A stretch of DNA of 64,000 nucleotides from Culex pipiens pallens (Eukaryota > Arthropoda > Insecta > Diptera > Culicidae). Under the pieces are notes generated by a model. That model saw nothing but the letters and a program-made list of their open reading frames with translations. It had not been told where the DNA came from and searched no databases. Positions 44,139 through 54,200 of this stretch are shown here, piece by piece. Made by a program: the position numbers and the translations under genes. The DNA is taken from NCBI RefSeq assembly GCF_016801865.2, contig NC_068938.1, forward strand, positions 70,335,025 to 70,399,024, read 5' to 3'. Positions within the stretch are counted from its first letter, which is position 1, and every line of letters begins with the position of its first letter.

Positions 44139-45254
44139 ATGAATCAGCTGCAGCAGCAGCACCACCACCAGCGGCGCCGCCAATCACTGCTGAACCGGCG
44201 AGTGCAGGAGGAATTCTTGATCGAACAGGTCAAGCTGCATCCGGTGCTGTACGACAAATCTATGAAGGCGTACCGGAAGCCGGGCGCAACGGACAGCGCC
44301 TGGTCGGAGATTGCCCAAGCGTTCGGCGTCAAAGGTATACATTAAATTTTGGAACCGCTGGAAGTGCAGCGTTGCCGCCAAGCTATGGAGCTAAGTCGAA
44401 CGCGTCGCTGGACAAGCTAACCGACGGCGACGCGTGCTGATTGCAGCATGGTTGTGAATAACTTGAGATTCTTTTTTTTTGTAGTTGAAGATTGCAAGAA
44501 GCGATGGAAGAGTTTGCGGGATACGTTTATCAAGTACTACCGACAGGAAATTCTTGCGGCCACTATGCCAGGAATGAAACGCAAGAAATGGGTTTATTAC
44601 GAGCTGATGAGCTTCTTGAGGTCGCATGTGGAACTCTATGGGTATTAAATTATGGTATTTTACTACTTGTACTTTTGCTAATCCGTTTTACTCAGCAATG
44701 AGCACCATTTCAGCATCGCGGATACGGAATCGATCAGCGATAAGGAAACAATCTTATCCGAAGGAAATCGTCTCATCCAGCTGGATGACTACGTGACGGA
44801 GGACGGTGAGTTTCTGGGCTGCAGTGACGAGGTTGAGGATCAGTTTGACGAGAACCAAACCGAGTACATCTACGAAGATGTCGAAGAAACGTCCACGGCT
44901 ACGGTTTGCACCATACCGGAAACGCACGAATCTCTGGAGGAAGCCAACAGCAGTGGGAACTCAGCGCGGATAGAGCTTATCCAGCAACAACAACACCACA
45001 CTGAACAGATGCAGGACGATACCGTCGAACCGGTGACCACTGTTCCAGTGGTGGAGAGTAGTCAGCAAGTTGTTGCGCCTAGTCCTGCTACGGTGGCCAT
45101 AACCGATCCGGATGAGCGATTTCTGCTAAGTTGTGCTCCCGTGCTGAAGAGACTCTCTACCCAAAAGAACGCTCTGGTGAAGCTCAAAATTCAGCAGCTG
45201 CTATACGAGGTCGAATTCGGCGACCCGTTTGATTTCAAGCGGTTCACCAACTAA
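44139..45254 (+). CDS. MADF-BESS domain transcription factor (Adf-1 class), 3 exons, 303 aa
   Basis: Exons are 44139-44334, 44485-44641 and 44696-45254, with in-frame GT-AG joins. After a Gln/His-rich start, a MADF (Myb/SANT-like in Adf-1) DNA-binding domain spans about residues 25-115. Its marks are EFLIEQVKLHPVLYD, the Trp of SAWSEIAQAFG, CKKRWKSLRDTFIKYYR and KKWVYYELMSFL. An acidic middle (about 120-180) precedes a Gln-rich and Thr/Val-rich segment. The C-terminus DERFLLSCAPVLKRLSTQKN through KLKIQQLLYEVEF is a BESS protein-interaction motif. Mosquitoes and flies have many such genes, which bind promoters as activators or repressors. Targets are not visible. Two short introns interrupt the MADF region, the first between GVK and EDC. 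Poly(A) signal AATAAA is at 45298-45303. Confidence 0.93.
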
Positions 45255-45297
45255 GCTAGTCACTCTCAATAGTTGCAATCATCTGTAAATATAGTCT

Positions 45298-45303
45298 AAT
45301 AAA
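45298..45303 (+). terminator. Poly(A) signal of the MADF-BESS gene
   Basis: AATAAA 43 bp after the stop codon, followed by A-rich sequence. Confidence 0.65.
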
Positions 45304-45304
45304 A

Positions 45305-46110
45305 AGCAAAAAATGCCATCATAAAAGTAAAATGCTTCGTCCTTTTCATTCCTTGACCCTACCCGAAGATGTTACCTTTATCAAAATTACTACCACAAAG
45401 GGCAAAGTGCAACCGCCAATTAACCGCACCTCGCACCTGTGCGCCGTAGCGTTATTACTGGCTGACTTTTACCGCGTGATTACGCTTCATAAATTATTCA
45501 TACGAAACATCTTCCGCACCCGTCCTGGCGCTGGCCATTTTCCGTAAGCCATCATAAACACTCCGTACCCAACGAATAAATGTTGGCCTTTCTTTGTGGT
45601 ACAGTTTTAGAAGAATCGTCTCCCGATTTACCCCACTAAGGAAAATCATAAATCGCGGGTGTGGTTTCGAGGGGTGGCGAGCAAGACTGTTGATGCGATA
45701 AGTATTGGGTTGGTGTGCCGCTTTCCTGGTGCTGGGTCATGCCGATAAAAAGTCACAGATTCCGGTGTGGGCGACCTTTGGAAGGGGGAGGCAATGCTTA
45801 TACGGACGCGATGGGGGTTTATTATTTTTATTCTAGGTTGGGCCGTACACGTACTGGGTGACCTTTGCAGGGGAAATAGTGTTGGAATATGTACTGGAGC
45901 GTATGCTGCTTTGAGGCTTTAAAATATAAGAATAGCAATAGTAAAATTGCTGATTTTTTTCAAAGAGCTCGTTTTTTTTAAGAATGCAAGATGATTTTTG
46001 TTTAACATTGAATAAATGCATCATAACAAAAAAAAAAATTATAATAATAATATATTCAATATTAAATCCTTTTGAAATGTTACTCTTGATTTAAAAAAAA
46101 TCAAAATATT
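45305..46110. other. Intergenic DNA, no gene supported
   Basis: A 71-codon open frame at 45332-45547 shows no domain and no splice context. The remainder is unremarkable, with a T-rich and A-rich tract near 45970-46100. Confidence 0.4.
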
Positions 46111-46113
46111 GTT

Positions 46114-48343
46114 GAGTAATTCTCGCTGAAAGTGGACCACTATTTACACAAGGTGCTCAAAAATCAAAAGCAATGTACTTTTCCAATAGCCCCCACCAAG
46201 TTATGAATGAACCCATGTTTGGTTGGTTAAATTTGGCCTCACCTCGGCGCCACGAAGCTGAAACATTTTTTTAAATTGGTAATTTTGTGACTTAGGCGCG
46301 TCTACAAAATTGCTAATAACTTCAATGAACCCTTGATGTTTAGGGGTGTTTTGGAAAGGAAATGAGCAGAGCTTTCGAATGCACTTGTCAGAAAAATACC
46401 GTTCCATACATTTTTTAGCCACAAAACACCAATGTATTTTTAAAAGTCATTTTTGAAGGCCGGCGCCCCGCTTTATCGAAAAACTGACAAATCCATTCGA
46501 AAGCTGAGACGATTTCACATAAAGGACCAATAAATCTAAGGTGTATGTTCCTCCTATCTTTTTTAATCTAATTTTGATTCTGTAAGCGCAGCGCTCCGGT
46601 CGCATTTCGGGCACCCAAAATGTTGCAATTTGCTCGCCCCATTTTAAGGTTTTGTCAAAAAATATAGGTGCTCACTTTTTAAATGATAGTTTATTGTCCA
46701 AGGATCAAAATGCACTTTCGATAATTGAGCAATATTTATTGTTTTGGGTTCTTCCAGGCAATTTAATGTCGAAAAATTGTTTTTTTTTTTTACTTTTTTT
46801 TGGTAAAATGCTCAATTACAATTGGGTGGACTTTTTTCTCAGTAGAACTAATGAATGTAGCATGTAAGAAATTTCACCACGAACATTTTTCTCTAAAAGA
46901 AAACGTAATTTCGATACTCCAGTGCCAAGATATTTTAGTTTTAGTGAGAAAAAAAGTGAGAATTTTACAAATTTCTCAGAATTAACAAGCACGGCCTGTT
47001 ATTTACATACGGCATATGATTTGGAGGCCAGAGTATGGTTTCTTATAGTTATTTAGGTCACTGAATTCGGAATCTGGAATCAAATTTCAGATTAACCGTT
47101 AAATTTGGAGCCACGCCCAATAGTTATTTGCGGTAATATGCTGTAATTTTAATCGCTAGTGAATTCGGTCATATTTCATCTTTCGCTCACCTTTAATTGT
47201 TATTTTACTTACGGATTTCTTTATGGATATTGTTTTTTTTCAACTTCTGATTGTTTTGAGAGGCCTCGTGGCGCGATGGTAAGCGGCTTCGGCTGCTGAT
47301 CCCTAAGTGGCTATGGGGAATACACGCAAATAATATTTGAGCGTGGCTGAAATATCACTGTTCACTGTTTATCTGAAATTTGATTCCAGATCCGAATTCA
47401 GCGACCAAAATAACTATAAGAAACCATACTCTGGCCTCCAAAACATATGCCGCATGTAAATAATAGGCCGTGCTTGTTAATTCTGAGAAATTTGTAAAAT
47501 TCTCACTTTTTTTCTCACTAAAACTAAAATATCTTGGCACTGGAGTATCGAAATTACGTTTTCTTTTAGAGAAAAATGTTCGTGTGAAATTTCCTACATG
47601 CTACATTCATTAGTTCTACTGAGAAAAAAGTCCACCCAATTGTTATTGAGCATTTTACCAAAAAAAAGTAAAAAAAACAATTTTTCGACATTAAATTGCC
47701 TGGAAGAACCCAAAACAATAAATATTGCTCAATTATCGAAAGTGCATTTTGATCCTTGGACAATAAACTATCATTTAAAAAGTGAGCACCTATATTTTTT
47801 GACAAAACCTTAAAATGGGGCGAGCAAATTGCAACATTTTGGGTGCCCGAAATGCGACCGGAGCGCTGCGCTTACAGAATCAAAATTAGATTAAAAAAGA
47901 TAGGAGGAACATACACCTTAGATTTATTGGTCCTTTATGTGAAATCGTCTCAGCTTTCGAATGGATTTGTCAGTTTTTCGATAAAGCGGGGCGCCGGCCT
48001 TCAAAAATGACTTTTAAAAATACATTGGTGTTTTGTGGCTAAAAAATGTATGGAACGGTATTTTTCTGACAAGTGCATTCGAAAGCTCTGCTCATTTCCT
48101 TTCCAAAACACCCCTAAACATCAAGGGTTCATTGAAGTTATTAGCAATTTTGTAGACGCGCCTAAGTCACAAAATTACCAATTTAAAAAAATGTTTCAGC
48201 TTCGTGGCGCCGAGGTGAGGCCAAATTTAACCAACCAAACATGGGTTCATTCATAACTTGGTGGGTGCTATTGGAAAAGTACATTGCTTTTGATTTTTGA
48301 GCACCTTGTGTAAATAGTGGTCCACTTTCAGCGAGAATTACTC
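46114..48343. mobile_element. Large foldback element, ~2.2 kb, ~1-kb arms
   Basis: The arms at about 46114-47100 and 47355-48343 are near-perfect inverted copies. The ends are GAGTAATTCTCGCTGAAAG and the complement. The ~250-bp loop contains a tRNA-like SINE head. Open frames in one arm reappear in the other because of symmetry (for example the 73-codon frame at 46201-46422 and 48035-48256). No transposase. Confidence 0.9.
47262..47320 (+). mobile_element. SINE head fragment (tRNA-like, A box only)
   Basis: CTCGTGGCGCGATGGTAAGC followed by GGCTTCGGCTGCTGATCCC matches the 5' part of SINE family A. The B box is absent: after GGCTATGGGG the sequence departs. It lies in the loop of the foldback. 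Confidence 0.65.
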
Positions 48344-49147
48344 TGTTTTCGAAACGATCGGAAAATTTCACGAATGTTGTCATTTTTTAACATTGAAATT
48401 CGGATAATTAGTTGCTGAGATATCGTCATGAGAAAATGGTGGGTTGTTTGGGTGAGACTTAGAAAAAATCAATTTTACTGTTTGCAAATCTTTGCATGAC
48501 AATACCTCAGCAACTAAAGGTCCTATCAACAAAGTTCAAAAAAGCAAAATATAGAGCATTTTCTCAGCTTTTCAAAAATATTTTTTTCAAAAGAAATGAA
48601 ATGAAATAACTGCGACTATTTTCAAAAAAGTTACCTAAGAATGGCTATAACTTGAAAACGGTGTACTTTATCAAATTTTCACTATGGTACATTTTGTTTA
48701 CAAATTCGATTTAACATCGAAAAATTAAGTTGAAAAATTTTTGCGACCAATATTTCGATTTTTTGAAAAAATAGTATTGATTTAAAAATTTATAACTTGG
48801 TCAAAGATTCTTTGCACATACTGGAAATTTCTGAAAAATTGGCATTTCATGTCCCAAATTTTTTTACCGTGTATAATTTTTTTCAGTGTAGTCCTTATCC
48901 GTACCTACAACTTTGCCGAAGACACCACATCGATAAAAAAATCCTTCAAAAGATACAGATGAATGATTGAATTTTCATACATCAATTTTGTATAGACAGC
49001 TGCCAAATTTGTATGGAAAATTATATGGACAAACTAATGATGCAAAATGGCTTCTTTGGGCATACCGAAGGCACCAAAAAGGTTTCAGCCGGATTAAAAA
49101 ATACAAGAAAAAACGAATGACCGAATCGAATTCTCGGAGAATTGCTC
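48344..49147. repeat. Single arm of the GAGCAATTCTC foldback family
   Basis: It matches the right half of the element at 58937-60406 (AATTTCACGAATGTT near 48362, AGTTGCTGAGATATCG near 48411, ATTATATGGACAAACTAATG near 49020). It ends GAGAATTGCTC at 49147, the family terminus. It starts where the larger foldback ends. Confidence 0.75.
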
Positions 49148-49324
49148 TGGCTCTGAAAACCTGTCTATAAAAAGTCAATATCAACCACCGAACAAATTAC
49201 AGTGAAAATAAAAACATAACAAGAAATTAGTAAAAATACATCAAAAATTGAAGCTCTCATAATTAGGTTCAGAGAAAAAACTTGAAAAACAAGTGTTTTA
49301 AAAAATCAGATTTTAATTTTTTTT

Positions 49325-49464
49325 AAAAGGTCCTATAAACAAAATTTTTAATTTTTGGGTTTTGGCAGTTTTTGAGTGTTTTTGAAGCCACCTTGATTCA
49401 GGGATATTCAAAAACACCCAAAAAGCAAAAAAAAAAATGAAATTTTGTTTATTGGACCTTTTAA
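49325..49464. mobile_element. Hairpin MITE, GGTCCTATAAACAAAATTT family
   Basis: AAAAGGTCCTATAAACAAAA at the left mirrors AAATTTTGTTTATTGGACCT at the right. The inner part AAAACACCCAAAAAGC is shared with 15600-15712 and 37042-37170. Confidence 0.8.
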
Positions 49465-49518
49465 ATAAAAAAATAAATCGATAAATAAATAAACTCTAGG
49501 AATGATTTTAAATACAGT

Positions 49519-49771
49519 TCAGACTCGATTATTCGAAGGCCGATGAAAAATTTCACTTCGGATAATCGAAACTTCGGATAATCGTATCACAAAAAAAAGT
49601 TTTTTCATTGTCTTGCTTTTAATTATCGAGCTCAAGTATGACCCCTAATCTACGCTAAAATGATTTAAATTTTTTTAAACAGGGATGGCGGCCAAAATGG
49701 CGTTGATGAAATATTTTGTTCTTGATGCGACAATCCGAAGTCCCATACAAACGTCGGATAATCGAGTCTGG
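49519..49771. mobile_element. MITE, CAGACTCGATTAT ends, ~250 bp
   Basis: CAGACTCGATTATTCGAAG at the left is mirrored by CGGATAATCGAGTCTG at the right. CTTCGGATAATCGAAACTTC near 49557 is shared with fragments near 15480-15530. Confidence 0.8.
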
Positions 49772-50059
49772 ACTGAACATGAAATTTCAAGTACAATTTT
49801 GAAAAATACCAAACATTAACATCAATCTTTAAAAAACTTTTGAAAATATTTGTACCAGCCAATGCCAACATAAAAATTTCTTGAATTTATTTTATTATTT
49901 TACAATTAATTTTCAAAAAGTGGAAAAGGCTTTGGGATTTCATTTGATAGTTAGGTATTTCTGGTAAATTAAAATGATATATTATCTACATCTAACATTT
50001 GCGATGAATTGATAAATTAAATTTATAAATTTAATCAAAATCAAATCAATCAAAATCAA

Positions 50060-50453
50060 ACCATCCACATTAACGACCCCCGGGTCTTTTGTGGTCTCTA
50101 TTGCAAGTTTCTGCTCGAACCAAGGAGTCCGAAGGCTTGAATGGGGAGGGCACCCAAACCTCTTTCTACTCCTAGGAACCTTCCACCCCAGTGTTTGAAC
50201 TGACGACCTTCGGATTGCGAGTCCAACCGCCGCCAGCGATTCCACCGGAGTAGGCTTGGTTTGGTGTGTTGTTTGTACTTATGGCATGGAGACGACTCCT
50301 ACACCTGGAATGACTTAACGGCCTAACAACCAAGGCCGGGACCGACGTTTTACTTCCTCATCCGATGGAAGGTTGGAGCAGATGGGAATCGAACCCAGAA
50401 TCATCCGCTTACAAAGCGGACAGCGTAACCATTCGGCCACGCACTGCCACCCC
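50060..50453 (-). mobile_element. Dimeric tRNA-derived SINE (family B)
   Basis: On the minus strand a first tRNA-like unit has A box GTGGCCGAATGGTT, a stem-loop around CCGCTTTGTAAGCGG and B box GGGTTCGATTCCC. It is followed by the CGGATGAGGAAGTAAAACG block shared with family A. A second tRNA-like unit follows (AATCGCTGGCGGCGGTTGG, then GTCGTCAGTTCAAACACTGG), and then a body ending near AAAGACCCGGGGGTCG. A copy of the second unit and body alone is at 60905-61090. Confidence 0.75.
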
Positions 50454-50723
50454 AAATTTAATATAAGCTGCAAATACAATTTACCGCTCTCAATTATTAA
50501 TTGCTTTTCAAATTTTTAAGCAATGTGACAAAATTAAATACAATTTTGACATTACACTGAACGGAATCGCTTTAACTAGGCCTTTCAAATTTGATTTTCA
50601 ATAGCTTTGTTGCTGTTTATAGTTAATTTAGTTTTAACTTGTTCGATAACTGGGCAATTATAAGCTTTGGATACAAATTTAAGTAACTTTTATTTTCATA
50701 TTTTATAAAGAAAATATAATGCA

Positions 50724-50823
50724 TTGACAGTTCGTCACTTTTTAGTTTGACTTTGTCAAACCAACGGGGTACAAACTAAAAAAGTGTCAAACGAAAAAGT
50801 GACCAACCACCGGGGGTTGAGTG
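50724..50823. mobile_element. MITE, CACTCAAACC family, right-half copy
   Basis: Matches the right ~100 bp of 35930-36157, ending CACCGGGGGTTGAGTG then TA. The left half is missing. Confidence 0.8.
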
Positions 50824-51209
50824 TATATGGAAAAAAGTGTTATTCCAATATTTCTTTTAAAAGAAACATCTATTTGCGATAACGTAAAAACGTGAGAAAA
50901 TATTTACCTAATGTTGTTTAATACTAAGTTATAAAAATATAGAATATGGTTCGCATGTAATCTCTGTAGACAATAAGAAAAATTAAAATTAAAAAAAAAT
51001 TGAAAAATCTTAAAAAGAACAGTTTTTCTTATTGAGTGTTAAAAATTTAGTAATTGTGATATTTGAAACAAATTTTAGCCTTAGTTCAAACACTTATTTC
51101 CATACAATTTTCACACTTTCACATATTTATATTGGTGTAACATTTTTCAATTTCAAAAAAAAGCAATAAACAAAATATAAATGAAGCTTTTTCTTGTACG
51201 ACTATATCA

Positions 51210-54200
51210 TTAATTGCCCAGCAATCTTAGTAGAACACCGACTACAGCGGTCATGACCGCGATCGAGCCAAACTTTGTCCTTTCCGCCCCGTTGCATCCA
51301 TCCGTCCAGCACTGGCACACCATCTCCAGGTGAAAGTCGTTGTCCGCCATGTAACAGTCCTTGGGAGATGGTTCGTATCCGCACTCCCGCACCACACGAT
51401 GATGCTTGTTTTGTATGACTGAAAATTTTGTAAAATTACATTTTATGGAAGAAAAATATTTAATCTTAAAATTCAAAATTCTCACCAGTATAAACCATTT
51501 TCCGACAAAAAGGCTCGCGTCCTTTTTCGTCTCGGCTACATTCTTCCAAAAATAGGGGCACCGGTTCTTTGAGTTGTTTGCCTGAATTAGTCGGTGTCGC
51601 CGCCGTCGTGGCAGACAGATTCGTCACATTGGTGGCGGCCAGCTTCGGAGACGTCGTCGTCGTCGGTGGGTCGACCTTCGCTAATGGCCGCACGTTGAAG
51701 CAGTCCGGATTGTCGTTGCTGTTACAGCGAAAACACTTTAGGGAAGTCACTGGAAGTGAAGGGAGTGTAAAATTAAAAGTTGGAATTCAATAATTAAAGC
51801 ACCGTAATCTGGGGTGAATCGGGACTACAGTCTGAATAGGGACAGCAATTTTAAGAGCACTTAAAGCTTTTAAATTTGGAAATGGATGTACACATTTTGT
51901 TGACCTGAGTCTGTTCTAACCGAAACCAACCAGAAAAATCAAAATATGGTGCTCCAACATGGTTAAAACTGCTGTCCCAATTCGCCCCATGTGTCCCGAT
52001 TGACCCCGGTTTACGGCAATATAGTTGTGATTAGATATTTGGAGAACAGTAGAAAAAAGAGAATAAATTGAAAGAAAAGATCACGGGTCCCCCACAGACC
52101 GTTATTATGAAAAAAAAAATTCCACCCAAACCAATGATTGGACATGGTTCCTGGGACCATTCTGCACCTCTGGGCCGAGTTTCAAAATATTTGCCGGCAG
52201 AAATTTCGAATACGGTCAGTTTTAGTGTTTTGAGTAGAAATTAAAGGGAAATCGCATGTAAAATGCGTAGGAAAAGTTCAAACCTTCGATGTTTTAACTC
52301 TAAAACGTTACTGGTCATAGTTTTAAGTTGTTCTTACAGGTAGCAGAGTGATATAAAACGATTTACCGGACTGACTTAGCCGGATTAAGCCTAAGTTAAG
52401 TGACTTAAGTCTATAATTTACAAGTTTATACATAAATATCTAATAAAAACTCCTACATTAGGCAATTTCAAGTCAAGGAAAACTAGATTGCACAAAACTT
52501 ATATAAAATGGGGTGACTTTGAGCCAAGGGGTGACTTTGTACCAACAAACGACCAAAGATTGTTTTATAAATATGAATTTTATGTTAAGTAATATATACA
52601 AATTTTGTAGATGGATTAATTTGGTCTATTTATGTTCCCACATAAACAATTTGATGATATTGCTACGCAAATCTGCTAATTCGATTTAAATAAGGCCTGT
52701 TGATTTAAAGTCACCTTGAAGTGACAAATTTGCAAATCATGCGCAAATTTTTCTGAATCAATTCATACTGAATCTAAATAAAACAATCAAAATATTAGGG
52801 CAACAACTTTTGTTACGTGGCAAATTTGTGGTATTGCAAAATAAATTGTCCTTTTTTGTTTTGAAACTTTTACAAATTTGAAACATACGAATGAAATCCA
52901 GAGAGTACTTCAGAAATCATTTAGCCCATACTTTTTTGTTGTCCTGTGTAATGATTATTATTAGAAAAAGTTCTATGTCACAACTTCCTATAGGATTAAT
53001 ATTTCCAACCAATTATGAATTTTAAACATGTATATCATAATAAAATATTGTATCCTATAATTGAATAAAGTGTTGTTGATAAATTTTGATCATCGTTACA
53101 ATTCATTGAAACATATTATTGATCAGCAAGTACGTTTGCTAATAATATATTCAGCAAAACAAAACTTATTCTTTCCCCACGTGAAAACACAATCACTCAT
53201 CTACTCTTTTAACAAGCTTGGCATATCTTATGAAAATTTGAAAATAGTGTAGTCAAATATGTGTATACTATTGGGCTTACAAATACTTACATACGATGGG
53301 CGATGTATGAATTGTATGTAAGTAGTTGTAGTTTGTGTCCTAAAACTCTTGTCGGGTTCAAACAATAAGGCTAATAAAACTATCTATTTTTTTTTAAGTT
53401 TTTCGTGATTATCTAACTTTTTACGGCATTTTGTTGGCAAATGTTGGGAGAGTGCAACATAAACTATGAACAATATTTGCAACGATTAAACCTTACAATT
53501 CAAGCCTATCGAGCTTGTAGTTAAGCTGTATAGCTATTATGCAATCGTAAAGTTGGTACAAAGTCACCCCTTGGCTAAAAGTCACCCCATTTTATGTTAG
53601 TTTTGTGCAATCTAGCTTTCCTTGCCTAATGTAGGAGTTTTTATTAGATATTTATGTATAAACTTGTAAATTATAGACTTAAGTCACTTAACTTAGGCTT
53701 AATCCGGCTGAGTCAGTCCGGTAAATCGTTTTCTATCACTCTGCTACCTGTAAGAACAACTTAAAACTATGACCAGTAACGTTTTAGAGTTAAAACATCG
53801 AAGGTTTGAACTTTTCCTACGCATTTTACATGCGATTTCCCCTTAATTTCTACTCAAAACACTAAAACTGACCGTATTCGAAATTTCTGCCGGCAAATAT
53901 TTTGAAACTCGGCCCAGAGGTGCAGAATGGTCCCAGGAACCATGTCCAATCATTGGTTTGGGTGGAAATTTTTTTTTTTCATAATAACGGTCTGTGGGGG
54001 ACCCGTGAAAGAGTAAAAAAGAGCCAAAATAACAAAAGATGTATAAATGATAAGAAAAGAGTCGAATATTAAGTAGAACAAAAGAAAACAAATCAAATGA
54101 ATATAGAATAAATAGAACATGATCAAATAAGTGCAAAAAAAAAAAGATAATTGAACAAAAAAATTGGCACTAGGACGACTGAATTCAACACAATTGTTTT

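Noticed and set aside
45332..45547. 71-codon frame just after the MADF-BESS gene
   Set aside because: It has no domain, starts within 30 bp of a poly(A) signal and shows no splice sites.
46201..48256. Identical 73-codon frames in opposite orientations
   Set aside because: They are mirror copies in the arms of the foldback at 46114-48343.
50385..50453. Possible tRNA-Thr (TGT anticodon-like loop) on the minus strand
   Set aside because: The anticodon stem-loop and B box look good, but the sequence continues into a SINE body shared with other copies, so it is treated as tRNA-derived. A tRNAscan run could test this.
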